A DNA stretch of 40,272 bases from Clavulina sp. PMI_390 (GCA_015039315.1 WIDE01000021.1:293156-333427), one strand, 5' to 3'. Shown: positions 1 through 11,334, counted from the first letter of the stretch. Translations and numbers: made by a program. The notes: generated from the letters alone by a model not told the origin.

Positions 1-871
1 TTCTCCCCTTTGACGAGCCTACTTCGATCTTTCCCTTTGATACCGAGCTCATCAGCTTTCTTCGGGTCAAACTTCCCTCGAATAGCTGGCCCGAGCCCGA
101 TATAGCTCACGCGCATGTCAGCGCGCGGCACAGAAGGCAGGGGACTCCGATGAAGTCGCCAGTCAAATGGGACATTAGGGACGCGAGATCCACTAGATTC
201 GTCGATCTTAGTCCCACTGAACATTTGACGTACCACGCGCTCAATGATTGAGGATGCTGCTGGTGATGGTAGGGATGAAGGATTGGAGCGTGTGGAGGGG
301 AAATGGGGAACACCGTAGACAGAAATATTGTCGTCCCTGAAGGCTAATGGGGGCTTCGAGGACGAATCAGGTATTGACGATAATGAAGAAGAGGAATTAT
401 CTTCCGCCCCTATCTCAACGCGAGATAATTCGAGCGTTTCCCTATCAAAGGCTTCAGTGCAAGTGTCAAATGTAAGCGGGCAGATCTACGCACCGTAATG
501 CATAGGACCGCGTAGATGCAAGCATATATTTCATGCCGACGGGGCCAGTAAGATGAACATGGCGTGTCGAAGAGTCTGCCAATGACATCAGAAAGCCTAT
601 GGCCACCGAGGGAGTCATTCGAACGGGAAGGAGGCATTGGGAGTCAAGGACCGCACTCACCAGGCAAGCCAGACGTGTTCTCAACACCAACACCAGTCAG
701 AAAGATCGCTTTGAACTTGCTCATCCCATACTTTCTTTGCTGGATACTCTTGAATGTGCTCTCTCCACAGTTGAAAAGATATTTGTGCGATGGTTGAGAT
801 TCAAAAAAGATGCTGAAGGCGACATCAGTGTCTGAAGATGGGGTCGCCAATGCCCTTGCTGTCCATCGCAT
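1..871 (-). CDS. TRZ1: tRNase Z, long form (ELAC2/Trz1 type), N-terminal part; runs off left edge
   Basis: Long-form tRNase Z cuts the 3' trailer from nuclear and mitochondrial pre-tRNAs. Three exons are visible: 871-661, 596-494 and 441 to the edge, with introns of 64 and 52 bases. In order the protein shows SSDTD, then FNCGES and SIQQRKYGMSKFKAIFLT, then GLPGFLMSLAD, HVHLTGPVGMKYMLAS and FRDDNISVYGVP, a Ser/Pro-rich stretch, and finally YIGLGPAIRGKFDPKKADEL just before the edge. These are the recurrent blocks of the degenerate N-terminal half of Trz1/ELAC2. The catalytic zinc-binding half would lie to the left of the window. The start used is the ATG at 871 (MRWTARALATP), which matches where the family usually begins; an upstream exon with a targeting sequence cannot be excluded. 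Confidence 0.88.
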
Positions 872-1790
872 CTGATTCCTTATTATACGGCCCGCCACGA
901 CGATTTATGCGGCAGGAGCGATGGGATGCGTTGGAGATGTTTGGGTATGTTGTGCGTCGTCGCGTCGACGTCAACAACTTCGAGCCATGTCTGCACAAGA
1001 CTCGGTCGACAATGCCTCTTCCGCATTGAAGACTGCTAAATCTCAATCAAAAGACTGCCAGCTCATCGAACTGATGCAGTACGACTGCACACGGCCTGAT
1101 CAAAATGGGAAAACCGTCTGCTTCCCTCTCCCCCACATCTTCAGGATGTGAGCTCTCACTTGTGCTAATTGAAGACATGCGCTGAGATATGAAATAAGAT
1201 GCCCTAATCAGCCTGCAACTGAACTGACGGCTTTCACCGAAGTCGACAGTGAGACAGGAGCACTGACGGTGTCCCCAGAATATCGGTGCGTTTACCCGCT
1301 GACTACTCCCTTATACCATCACTCAATCAAATGCCTCAATGTAGAGATATAATTCCGAAGACAAAACCTTGGAGGGATGTAATGCGCGAGCGTGACGCTC
1401 GTCACTAGACATGCTCAGATCACCTTTGTTCAGCCAATTCAGTTGGTCTCTCAACCTGATGTCATGAGCCTGCGAATGTCATGGAACGTGTGGACCTGTC
1501 AGACTCTCCTGGTGACTTGCCTTTATCATTTTCGGTCGCAATACAGTCAAACCTGTCATCGTACCCCGGCATGGGATAGCCAAGCCGCTTGATCCTTTAT
1601 TCCTCGAGCCTTTCTTTCCAATTTGCTGCATTAGTTTCAGATTTACCGGCTCGATCAGGCTGCTTTGCTACCTCGAGATTCTATAAGAACTTGGCCAGTC
1701 GAGTACCTCATCCTCATCCCCTCTCCCTCCAAATTTCTTAGACAATCTCGCTCCAACCCCCACATTCTTTCATACACACTCCTTGTCAAC
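872..1790. other. Intergenic, no gene recognised
   Basis: This stretch separates the minus-strand tRNase Z from the plus-strand secreted-protein gene at 1791, so it should hold two divergent promoters. Open frames here are short and show no recognisable motif. A TATA-like TATAAG lies at 1682-1687, about 104 bases before the 1791 start codon, and is followed by a CT-rich leader typical of fungal promoters. Confidence 0.5.
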
Positions 1791-2570
1791 ATGTTTGCCC
1801 GCATCAGTCTTTTCCTCCTCGCCGCGACTTCGGCTTTCGCTGCTCCTCTTGCACCTCGCTCCGTCACTGCGGAGAATCAAGCGCGTAATAGTGAGTAAAC
1901 TGTCTCATTTCGAACGGCCCTATCCTCTGACAAATGCTCTTTACCCCTCAGCTGGCGTCTCCGCCGTCAACTCAATTCTCTCTGGCCTCAGCACCCAGAT
2001 TATCACCCAAGTCGCTTCCCTGAGTACGTTGTCGCTGCATCCATGAGGTTATCTCCCACAATCTCACGGTCCTTGCCGGTTTTCCTTCCTCCATCTCACT
2101 TTCTAGCCAGCGGCGGCAATTTCAACATTGTCGCCTCGACCGTTGTCAGTGATATCACCAGCGCCACGAACCAAATTGGCACTGTGCCGGTATCCGTAAC
2201 CTTGCTGGGCGCGAGCGAGCAACTCTCCATCCCTCTCTCCACCATCCTTCAGAACGTCGCAGTACGTCCTTCATACACCTCGTGCAACTGCCGAGACTAA
2301 TTCCTCCAAAACATCCAGACCCTCGCTATCGATGGTGAATCCGATGCGGTCGATTCTACCTCCAGCCTCATCACTAGTGTGCTCGAGGCCCTCAATGCGC
2401 TACTCGGCCCACTTCTTAAGCTTTACCCAACCATCCTATCCGATGCCGAGAGGCTGTGAGTCTTATCCTCTTCTAAATTGCTTCTTTACCGACCTGTCTT
2501 TGTGTCTCTTAGTCTGGGCTCCGAATCCTCCAAGATAATCAAGGGACTTGGCCTCAGCGTTGGGGTTTAA
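1791..2570 (+). CDS. Small secreted protein, array member 1 (subfamily 72/155)
   Basis: This gene encodes 173 residues of unknown function. The five exons are 1791-1890, 1952-2023, 2107-2261, 2319-2455 and 2513-2570 (100, 72, 155, 137 and 58 bases), with intron phases 1,1,0,2. The protein opens with a signal peptide (MFARISLFLLAATSAFA, likely cleaved before AP), then a Ser/Thr/Val/Leu-rich body (ILSGLSTQIITQVASL, VVSDITSATNQIG, LSIPLSTILQNVA) and a hydrophobic tail ending LGLSVGV. It contains no cysteine, so it is not a hydrophobin or a disulfide-rich effector. The first four exon lengths equal those of the gene at 3697 exactly, which supports both models. Alternating Ser/Thr and aliphatic residues suggest amphipathic helices and a surface-active or wall-associated role, but this is inference. 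Confidence 0.85.
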
Positions 2571-3696
2571 GTATAAACCCCTATATATACCAACTCGTAA
2601 CCTTCGTTCCTGGGACATGTGAAAATTTCTGGTTACTCTTTCAAGCTCTTTGTTTTCAAACCCATACCAGGACTAGGGAACTCCATATGCCCAGCCTCTG
2701 TGTTCAATTGTTTGGCACCTGTTACCCTCAGCGTATACCCATCTCAATCACAATAATCCCGAGAGATTCACGGACCAACACGGGCATGAAATATACAGAT
2801 GACCTGGATCTTTTACTTCGTTCACCAATCACTGGCTACTCCCATCAAACTATGAGTGTAAGAAGAAGATGAGCTTTGAGCTTTGCTGGTACAATATCAC
2901 AGCATCCGTCAGGGCTACAAAAGATTGCTCATTAATGACCTCTTCTCTTCTTCCGCGCTCAAAGAAGATCAACTGCGCCGCCCTCGAGCATCTACTTATC
3001 AAGTCGCTGGTCATTAGAGCCAGCGTCGTCAACGGCCGTTGTCAGCGCCAATCCTCGATACCTCCGCGCGGAACAGAGGAAGATCTCTGGTCGTTTTTAG
3101 TTCTTCAATTAACAAGCTCGACTTCGGGATCTTACGCTCAGATGGTCTTCTGTCCTTCGGCGCTGGAATGTTTCTTCCCGACCCTGACTACTGAACTACC
3201 GAACTGCGATTGACTATACACCTCTCCAATTGCCTTATGGCTATAAGAAACCGTATGTAGCCTCCTGTTGGGTCGTCTAATTCTTCGACTCTTTCCTACC
3301 AAGTCGAAGGGCTCAAGTAGAGTGTCTGTCAACCCACTCGAGTGTCTCATTGTGCTGGTGTCGATTGACCTTGATCGAAGGTAAGAAGCCGTCAGTAAGT
3401 CCACTACAACCGCCGGATGAGTGCTGCCACTCACTTCACAAATAGGACGTCTCGCCTGGCTACCCCCGTACAACACAGACTATGCTTCTTTGAATGTCTA
3501 CATGCCACATTCACCTCCTGTATACTTCCTTGATTTCCCTGGACAAACGCGGCTCTTCAATAAGCCCGAAGTGCTATAAAGGCTCAGAGGAACGAGCACC
3601 AAATCCCTCAGCTCCTCAATAGCAAAGCACTCTCTTTCAGCCAACCTCACCTCACACCTCGCACCTCACTTTCCTTCGCCTACTCTCTCTTTCACA
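2571..3696. other. Intergenic between array members 1 and 2
   Basis: There is no recognisable gene. A 114-codon open frame from an ATG at 2869 has no signal peptide, no familiar motif and no splice support, so it is not called. The promoter of the next gene is visible: TATAAA at 3575-3580, about 117 bases before its ATG, followed by a CT-rich leader with repeated CACCTC. Confidence 0.5.
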
Positions 3697-4519
3697 ATGT
3701 TCGCCCGCTTTAGCCTCTTTTTCCTCGCTGCCACCTCCGTCTTCGCGGCTCCCCTCGCCATTCGCAAGTCCGATGTAGGGATCGAGGCTCGTAGTAGTAA
3801 GTCCTATGACTATTCCACAGGAGAAAGAGACCTCATGTAGGGATTGTGCCTTGGTAGCTGGTGTATCCGTCCTCGATTCTCTCCTGTGCAATCTTGATTC
3901 ATCGATCTCCTCTCAGCTCACAGTGCTCAGTACGTCTTGTCCCTAATTCACAATCACGTTTCGAAGGTTGTGCTATGTGCTGCAACTTGACTTAACATTT
4001 CATTCTAGATGGCGGAGGTGATAAGTCCTCGATCCTCAGTGCTGTCACCAGCGTGCTCGCCACCACCACCAGCAAGCTCGACACCGTCCCTGTTGATGCC
4101 ACTCTCGCTGGTGCGAGTGTGGAGCTTGCTGTGCCGATCGCATCTATTATTGAGAACGTTTATGTGAGTCACCTATCCTTATTCAAATTGCTTCTTCGTT
4201 GCATTGGCTGAACTATCGACATTCTTCCGGTAAAGACCATCGTCGTTGGGCTCGAATCAAGTGTTGTTGGTACTGTCGACGACATCGTTGACGAACTCGC
4301 GCCCGTTGTCGTAGCTCTTGTTGGCCCCATCATTGAACTTGTCCCTGGGATTGTCGGCTGCGTCGAGGAACTGTACGTCACCTTCATCTTTTGGCCACGA
4401 TTTCATTCTTATTTTCCTTCCCATAATCATCAAAACCTAGGCTCGGTTCCGAGGTTAGCACGATTGTCAAAACTCTTGACATTGACGTCAGCGCTCTTGG
4501 CCTCACCGTCGGATTGTAA
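3697..4519 (+). CDS. Small secreted protein, array member 2 (subfamily 72/155)
   Basis: This gene encodes 180 residues of unknown function. The five exons are 3697-3796, 3858-3929, 4009-4163, 4236-4372 and 4441-4519 (100, 72, 155, 137 and 79 bases). It is the closest relative of the gene at 1791: the first four exons match it in length to the base and the intron phases are the same. The signal peptide is MFARFSLFFLAATSVFA, again followed by APLA. The mature part has VLDSLLCNLDSSISSQ, ILSAVTSVLATTTSKL and a Val/Ile-rich stretch (VVVALVGPIIELVPGIVG). Only two cysteines are present, in exons 2 and 4. The last exon is 21 bases longer than in member 1 and ends LTVGL. AATAAA occurs at 4656-4661, a plausible poly(A) signal. 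Confidence 0.85.
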
Positions 4520-4981
4520 AGCTGTTTATATGATCCCCTGACTACATCAGAGATTGATGATTATCTATTAATGGTCTTGTAATTGTTGTCTCTGTAGTTT
4601 ATCTCAGTTTCGTCTCCTGAAGCAACTTGCTCAAGTATCGAGCGGAATGTGCTTCAATAAACCATATTGTTTCCCCTCATTTTGTATTGCCCTCAAGACG
4701 CCGAATATTTAAATTCATTGTCCATGGTTTACCTGCATGTAGGCGAAAACCTCCACGCAAGGTGATGTTGTGACGGTATACGACTTATATATCATGGATG
4801 CGTCGTAATGGACAGGTTGGACTAAGAAACGATGGCTACATCCAACAATACGGGTAATCAGACCTACAAGACCCATTTTTAGGGAGGAGATGAGATATCA
4901 CATTGCTATGGGGTAACGGTTACAAGAGAACTAGTGTGCATGCGAGGGTATATGAGCCAGCCAATGTTAGTGCTGACGCGA
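4520..4981. other. Convergent intergenic region
   Basis: These bases are 3' flanks of two convergent genes, the secreted protein ending at 4519 and the heat-shock gene ending at 4982. A poly(A)-like AATAAA lies at 4656-4661. Nothing else is recognised. Confidence 0.5.
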
Positions 4982-5654
4982 TTAAGAAACAGTGATCTTC
5001 TTTGGTTCTGGGTCTGCTGGGGCAACCTTGGGGAACGTCACTGTCAACACTCCGTTAGCAACAGAGGCGTTAATCTTATCAGCCTAAGGATTACAGACTT
5101 AGTATGTGCTAATCTCGATCATGCAGAGACAATTGACTTACCTCTATCCCTTGCGGGATGGGCAGGCTCTGCTCGAATCGACCATAAGAACGCTCGCGCA
5201 CAATCCATTTTGGAGCTTGGTCTTTCGCTTTCTCAGCGACGGCACCAGAATCTTCGACACTGGCAGAACCCTCTTGAGCGGGGACTGGTGAAGCCGATTC
5301 TGAGTCGTATGAAGACTTGGTCTCGCCGGAAATGGTGATGTGATCCTTGTGCAACTCGATCTTTACGTCGTCTTTGGTCATTCCCGGAAGCTCGAAGGAT
5401 GCTGTCAGGAGACCATCTGAAGTTTCCTTTAGATCGAATCTAGAAAGGAAGAGCCTGATGAGCAAAAAGGAGACGATAGAGACAGAAGATGTTCGGACTT
5501 ACTTGGGAGCGAAGGAGAAACCATTGTTTGCAAACAGTGAGCCAGACCCAGATTGCATAGGCACCATGCGTCCGCGCAGAGCATCATCAAAGACGCGATT
5601 GAACTGGCGCATAGCGAAGAGTGGCTCGTTATAGAAGAAGCGAGAAAGAGACAT
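4982..5654 (-). CDS. Small heat-shock protein (Hsp20/alpha-crystallin family)
   Basis: This is an ATP-independent cytosolic chaperone of 183 residues that would hold unfolding proteins during stress. The exons are 5654-5503, 5439-5142 and 5083-4982; the total is divisible by three. The N-terminal region is MSLSRFFYNEPLFAMRQFNR, a fungal Hsp20-type start. The alpha-crystallin domain runs from about residue 51: FDLKETSDGLLTASFELPGM, DDVKIELHKDHITISGE, then WIVRERSYGRFEQSLPIP and ASVANGVLTVTFPK. An acidic Ser/Ala-rich insert of about 40 residues separates the GE and W-x-V-x-E-R strands, as in many fungal Hsp20s. It ends in KKITVS. A consensus TATA box and a perfect heat-shock element lie upstream. 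The gene sits alone inside the secreted-protein array and is unrelated to it. Confidence 0.93.
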
Positions 5655-5738
5655 GATTGGTTGGCAGTAGGCTTCTGGATAGGAAGTGGGGATAAGCTTC
5701 GTCGTTGACGATGACCCTTCCGGCATCGCCGCCTCTCT

Positions 5739-5746
5739 TATTTATA
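5739..5746 (-). promoter_or_regulatory. TATA box of the Hsp20 gene
   Basis: On the minus strand the sequence reads TATAAATA, about 85 bases before the Hsp20 ATG at 5654. It lies between the heat-shock element and the start codon, the usual order for an inducible heat-shock promoter. Confidence 0.7.
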
Positions 5747-5820
5747 CCCCAGCATGCATTAGTGTTGACGTGTTCTCGAAGGACACAGAAGTGTCCAGGG
5801 CTTGAAGCATCGAGGTATCG

Positions 5821-5840
5821 GGAATGTTCGGGAAACTTCC
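5821..5840 (-). promoter_or_regulatory. Heat-shock element, four perfect alternating units
   Basis: The sequence contains GAA (5822-5824), TTC (5827-5829), GAA (5832-5834) and TTC (5837-5839), each spaced by exactly two bases. This is a textbook binding site for a heat-shock factor trimer. It is palindromic and lies about 170 bases upstream of the Hsp20 start codon. Confidence 0.85.
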
Positions 5841-5846
5841 CAAAAT

Positions 5847-8040
5847 GGCAAGACATGGTCATGTGATGAGGAGCGCGATGCGATGGAAAGTTGAAGAAAT
5901 CAGCGGAAGATGAGGGGGATAGTTCACGTTGGTTCGGAAGGATGGGATGGCTTTTGAACGCTGCGTCGATGGTAATGTGGTGTAAGTTGTGGGAAAGTGG
6001 CGACAAGCTCACCGAAGCAAGCGTTCAACTCGATCCTGGGAAGGTCAGGCGAAGTCTTCGTCTGGGCAAGGTCAAGCGACAACTGTAGGTTCATTCATTG
6101 GATAGCGCGCGTTAGTAGACCTCTTAAGAACACTGTCTTGACACGGTGTCGAGGCGCGAGCACTTCAGAACTCGGGAGGAAGAGACTCAGAGGTTGCGGC
6201 TTTTTGGCAATTGTACATTATTATCCCATGGAAGTGCGCTATGCGTAAACAGGATGGAAAAAAGCGGTCGTTTATGCTGGGAATTTCACTGAACACTGGG
6301 ATCGAGGGTATGAATTGTTGGCAGATTGGCAAACAGGCAATCACAACAACCTTCCCAAACAGCGTTCCCCATTATCTTTTCCCTAGCGAGGGGGAGCTAA
6401 TCGTTTCGGCCGCTACAGAATTTCTAACAAGTTGCAATGAATCGTCAATCTGACCGCTTTCCACCACGAATATATCTTCCGCGTCCCGTCCTGCCTTGGG
6501 GCTTGGGCGAGCCTCCTGCTGTCTAGTTCTGCTATCCGCATCGTTTAAGGCGGGAGCATGGTCTATGGGATTTCCGTACCCGATCCGCTGGAAACCGGTG
6601 GGCTTCTATCACTAAGTACGCATTTCAATCAATCCCTCCCAACTCCAAGGTCTTGTCGAAACTCTCGAAGCCCTAATATGCTTGGAGCCCTCGCGAATAC
6701 TGGAGAATTTCCGGCACCTATGTATCTGAGAGCCTTTCATTCATATGGAGATTCCCTTCGATCACTTGCATTTATTCATTTGCCGTGCTTCGTCGTTGCT
6801 ATTGTGAAAGCGCAATCCCAGGTTGATCGAGGAACACTTGCGTGGCCAGATTAAGATTGGACCTCCACCCAAAGTCCCGGACTGGAGAAAACGAGGTGAG
6901 ATTTGCTATGTTCCATTGAGTGTGTATTCCCCTAGTCTGACGGAAGTAAAAATAGCACGGCCAAGATTATGGTATTCGATGAGTTTGTCAACGGTGGGCA
7001 CTAACACCCGGGAAGTTTTACGAGTAAATTGGGGGAACCAGCGACGAAGGCACTATTAGAATCCCTATTGATCAGTCCGCCGCAACTGTCCTTCATCAGG
7101 TTGGTTCCAACGGGTAATTAGAAACCTCCTGTCGCTGTTTCAACAAAGGGCTGGCTGACGCACTCCACAGGAGGTGGTGCCTTTTTCTTTTTCCCTTCAT
7201 CAGTTAAAGACTGCTGGTTACCCGCCCCTTCGCCTGACGTCATGCCGGTGTAGCCCCAAGCCCGTGTTACCCAACCGGTCAAAATCCACAGCCTCCTGCA
7301 CGAGAAAAAGGGTGGTGGAGCAAAACCAAACGACAACGAGGGTTTCGAAAATTCTCTTGGAATTCTCCAGCGTCATCTCCCATATCCTTGACAAGCGAGG
7401 CTCCGTGTCGCCCCTTTGGTTTGGGGCCGCGACGATGGAGCCGACTTTGGAGTGGAAGACTCGATCAGCGACAGTCACTATGCACTCAAAAGTCCGTCGG
7501 GTGCGAGAGGCTCGCTACGAATGCTTTTATGACCCAGCAAGCTAGCTTCTGAGCGAGCTCCTAGCACATAGACTCCTGTCGGTGATTCCCTGACGGTTCT
7601 GTCGAGTGGCAGGCGTGGAAATCCCCCGTATGAGTGGACGTGTGTCAAGCCAACATGGCTGAGAATTCAAATTTAAATGACGTCAGCGGTGGCGCTGCTG
7701 CAAATCCCTCGAATAGGAGCCTAAACTCTAAATCCACTAATTATCTCGACCCTCGACTGTCGATGTTCGAGGTAACTTGGTACGACGGTTGGCAGAGCGG
7801 ATTTGGGTCAAGTACTCCATGTTCGTTCTTCCTTCTCCTTTGCCCGTGCTCTTCCCAAGTAAGAATACCAGCGTCCAGGACCATCACCGCTCACAGCGAT
7901 CATGGGGAAGTGGAGCTGATCCTGTCCTTCTTGCGCCGTTACGGTCCTTAGCAACGAGCGCTCTTCTTTTTTGATCTGGGGTTGAGCCGCCTCTCCGCCG
8001 TTGACTCAATGCATTTTGACAACTGCCCCCGACCAAAGGT
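5847..8040. other. Long intergenic stretch with possible gene remains
   Basis: No intact gene is supported. Around 6823-6894 the plus strand reads like an exon (IEEHLRGQIKIGPPPKVP, then DWRKRG) followed by a GTGAG donor. Further fragments KIMVFDEFVN (about 6968-7000) and IPIDQSAATVLHQVGSNG plus stop (to 7113) lie in frames that do not splice together. An ATG frame at 7655 (MAENSNLNDVSGGAAANPS) has no recognisable homology. The stretch probably holds decayed coding sequence plus the distal promoter of the next array gene. Confidence 0.35.
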
Positions 8041-8053
8041 AAAAAAAGAAAGA

Positions 8054-8080
8054 AGCTTCGCAAATGAATAGTGGCCACGC
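8054..8080 (+). promoter_or_regulatory. Array promoter core, copy upstream of member 3
   Basis: The core reads AGCTTCGCAAATGAATA followed by GTGGCCACGC. It is one of five related copies in the array (consensus AGCYTCGCARAT, then an A/T-rich step, then RCCRCGC). It lies about 176 bases upstream of the ATG at 8256; a TATAAA at 8119-8124 lies between them. The regulator is unknown. Confidence 0.6.
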
Positions 8081-8255
8081 CAAGCTGCCGAGTTGTGGGA
8101 TCCATTGACGCCCACCGGTATAAAGAGCAGCAAAAGCTGCGCCTATCACTTTCCCCCATCGAACTCCTCGACTCTTTTGCTTGCTCTCAGCTCAGCTACC
8201 CCCCACTCTCATTCTAAACACCCACTCTCCTTCACAACCCACCCTCTATATCATC

Positions 8256-8984
8256 ATGTTCGCCCGTGTTGCTATCTTTGCTTTGGCTGCCGCCTCCATC
8301 TTCTCTTCGGCCTTTGCTGCCCCTATCGCTCGGGCTGGTGAGTGTCGTTGATGTGTTTAGAAGTCCAAAATGTTCACGTTTGGTTGTAGACCCCGCCTCG
8401 GAAATGCTCTCCATGATTTCAGGTCTTGAGTCGACCATCAAGTCGGAGAGTGCGTGGAACGACTCACCATCTTATTACCTGTGCTGACATGCATTTCGTA
8501 GTCACCAGCATCGCTGACCCTACTACGCTCGTCACCACTGTCGTTACCGACATCAAGGGTGTTATCGCCCAGATCGAGAATCTCAGCGTTGATGCTGATG
8601 TCGCTGGTGTTGGTATCTCGCTGTCGCTGTCGCTTCCTACTCTTCTGTCCACTGTTGCCGTATGTGATCTTGTATTCTGCGCATTCAAGGCATTTGCTGA
8701 TGAGTTCTTCCTCTTCAGACCCTGATCAAGGATCTCGAGAGCAACCCCATTGGCACTACTGAGGCTCTTGTTTCCGAACTCACCTCGGTTGTTGGCACCC
8801 TCATCTCTACCATTGTTGGTCTACTGCCCGGAGCTCTTGGCTCCATCGTTGCTGGGTTAGTATTAGAGTTTCGCGCTTCCGTGTACGTTTCCTGACGCCT
8901 ATTACCTATTGTAGCATTGTCGGCGCTGTAACTGGCATCCTTGGCAGCGTCCTGGGCGGCGTTCTCAGTGGTCTTGGCTTCTGA
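8256..8984 (+). CDS. Small secreted protein, array member 3 (subfamily 60/158)
   Basis: This gene encodes 168 residues of unknown function. The five exons are 8256-8337, 8390-8449, 8502-8659, 8719-8855 and 8915-8984 (82, 60, 158, 137 and 70 bases), with intron phases 1,1,0,2. The signal peptide is MFARVAIFALAAASIFSSAF, with likely cleavage before APIARA. The mature part runs DPASEMLSMISGLES, then TTLVTTVVTDIKGVIAQIEN, LSVDADVAGVGISLSLSLP, then TEALVSELTSVVGTLI. It ends in a Gly-spaced hydrophobic tail (GIVGAVTGILGS, VLGGVLSGLGF) resembling a glycine zipper or an amphipathic membrane-active helix. There is no cysteine. Member 5 (13240-13976) is an inverted duplicate of this gene including its promoter and 3' flank. 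Confidence 0.88.
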
Positions 8985-9954
8985 TATTCTCAAAACATGT
9001 CACCATTCTTGCCGTTGAGCCACCCTCCCTAACACTCCGCCAATCTTCATCCTGGCCGCTTCAACCCGCCGCCCACTCCTGCTGGCCAGTTCTTCTCCAC
9101 CTTTCTCTTCTGTTTTCTACTGACGAAGCGAGTGCACGCGTGGAATCGTAGAAAACTTGTCGCATACCCTCTATTTCGTACTATTTCGTCTGACTAGCCG
9201 ACCATAATTTATTCCTTCTTGCTTGTATTCGAAGTCTGAAGCCATTCTGACGGTTTACCCAATCAAGTAAAAGTCAAGTTCATAATAGAATTGTTGCGCA
9301 GCTAGGCTCGAACACTGGTGTGGTATTTTGGCGTATCATCGCAAGTGCCCAAGGGATCTTACCCTATTCAACAACGATTTGTATGATTGTTCAGCCAAAA
9401 ATAAAAGAAGACTGTCGCATGAAGCAGTAGCCTACCACCCTGGGCGTCCTTAGAACCAGTCCGAAAACGCGCTGTTAAAAAACCTCGAAGATTTCTTCGA
9501 TTGCATCGCAGTCGGTGCACGTACCCCCAGGGGATGGGAGAGCAAAAACGTGGATTTCATACCTTAATGTATCGTGTTAATGTAACTACTGCCCCTTAGC
9601 TTATTTCTCCGCTTGAACCGCAGGCCCCGATTCTTTCGGCGAGCCATCGTGCTCTATGCATCCCCATATTCGCTCTTGTTGCTCTCACTGACCTCCTGCG
9701 TCAAGTTTTTCCGTGGTATTAACTTTGTCTGTCTGGGTTATCCATAATTGGACTTCTTTCGCGTGTACTCGTATCCCACCCCATTATAGAGCATACAGCT
9801 TCCGTTCCTAGTTCTTCGTCTACAGCCATCCTGTAGCATCATGGTCGTCGGGACCGCCCGCAGATAGGTAGCTCTGCGCTTTTTCGACGTACTGCGCGCG
9901 ACGTTTGGTCTCCGCTAACCCGAGGATCATCACGTCTGAGTAAGGAAACATCTT
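8985..9954. other. 3' flank of member 3 and gene-free DNA
   Basis: Bases 8985 to about 9225 are conserved in inverted form beside member 5, and parts (TGACGAAGCGA, CTTGTCGCATAC, TTTCGTCTGAC) also recur behind member 4. They therefore belong to the duplicated 3' untranslated unit. From about 9230 to 9954 nothing is recognised on either strand. Confidence 0.5.
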
Positions 9955-11110
9955 CTACAGGCTAGTGCCGATGTAGAACTTTGTAGATATGCGAACGTTG
10001 TCGGCCGGGCATCCACCAGTCGCACACTCTAGAATTTGGAGGTATAGATAGTGATTTACCTGGCTCATCTCGCGCTCTGCTAACGGCCAGTCTTTCATGC
10101 GCCCTGTTGAGCAGGCCCTGGAGAATTCTCGACACCGTTATAGGGGTGAATGCTGTGCATTGCCAAGTGCTTTACTACCTCGAGCAGGTACTGCCTAATG
10201 GCACGAGCAAAAATCCTGTCATACCAGGATCGCCTCTCGAGCCCTGTCCTGGCATCTACGAACTCCTTGAAAATATCGTAATCCATTCGGCGAGTGCACT
10301 GCTAGCGGCGGGCTCGGTAGCTTCAGATCGGAAGTGTGACGGGAACTTGTCTTCACTCGCCTCGCAGGTCTCCCATGCTCGGACGAGGGCACTTCTAGTC
10401 GGCGAATGGTTTTTTCCTTCCAGCCTTGATGGGTTTTATCTAGGCTTTCTTGATAAATAAACGTTTTATTCGAGGTCGAGCACGGAGCGAGTCTATGGTG
10501 TTGACAAAGGATGAATTTCGATAGGAGCATACAACTACAGTCGAGCGCGGTCCTCAAGCGTATTCGGAGTTGTAGACAGATCATATTTCCCGAGTGGAAG
10601 AACAATAGTGAACATAGCAAACCCAAGTATAGAGGCAAGGGGAGTACCAGATCCGCCGTTGTGGAGGGTAGGGACTACTTCTAACCGCGGAGCAGGGAAT
10701 AGGTCTAGGTAGGTCACACCGCTTTATTGTGTTGCGGCCAAAGAAGCCCGTTTGTTTATGCCAAATGCTTGGTGCGTGGCTTCTAGTGTGCCGATTTCTC
10801 CCTCCTTTAGCGAGGCTGAGGGATGTCTTTCGCACAGATTGACCAGCGCGTGTGAATTTAGTGGCAGGCCGTGACTGCTTCTTTCGGCATAGTCTACCCA
10901 ATCGTGGTTCCCCTCGTCGCCTAGTTCTGACTAAATATGAAGCCATGCTACAATATCCCGTATCGTTCTCACGTCGCCACACGCGTCTGGACATCAACAT
11001 GGCCCCGAGTGTTCCAAGGTACGCCATAGTGAGCGCTTGTAAAGCATGTGCCGACAAACCCCACCATTCAGCGGCCAGCTTATTAATGGGCAGTGTCATT
11101 GAATTTACGT
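9955..11110. repeat. Duplicated ~1.1-kb segment, copy X1
   Basis: This stretch is a diverged direct duplicate of about 16110-17290. Shared landmarks in the same order include CACACTCTAGAATTT followed by GAGGTATA, a GGGAACTT segment within a longer similar stretch near 10340, GCCGCGGAG-like bases near 10686, GAGGGATGTCTTTCGCAC, CGTCGCCA followed by CGTCTGG, and AGTGAGCGCTTG. Both strands carry scattered stops, so any ancestral gene has decayed; no protein family could be named. The last ~70 bases also resemble the DNA before the orphan promoter near 12740. Boundaries are approximate. Confidence 0.6.
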
Positions 11111-11334
11111 AGATAACTTTCTTGAAATCTTTCTCATACGACGGGGGGGGGATTTCAGGCAGCCAGTATGTATACTCGATTCCTGGACGAGCGGAGGCAA
11201 TTTACAAGAGCCACTGACAGGGTTCGTTGCCAAGTTCCCCGCCCCATGAACAAGGTTTAACGAACGGGGCTTCTCGAGGCTTCGGACCTGCGTCATCGAG
11301 GACACTGGACTCCTCGAGCAATGCTAAAGAAAAC

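Noticed and set aside
1791..2570. Array members as hydrophobins
   Set aside because: They are secreted, small and hydrophobic, but lack the eight-cysteine pattern; most have no cysteine or only one or two.
7655..7780. Possible topoisomerase I fragment (NYLDPRLS)
   Set aside because: NYLDPR resembles the topoisomerase I C-terminus, but the catalytic surroundings and following residues do not match; the similarity is too short to count.
9298..9330. Possible tRNA T-loop (GGCTCGAACACTGG)
   Set aside because: No matching acceptor or anticodon stem could be folded around it on either strand.
10095..10286. Minus-strand frame MDYDIFKEFVDARTGLE in segment X1
   Set aside because: It looks protein-like for about 20 residues but is closed by stops in the second copy of the segment, so it is not under coding constraint.
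11143..11151. Run of nine G
   Set aside because: A single homopolymer, likely neutral or a sequencing-sensitive site; it lies outside any coding exon.
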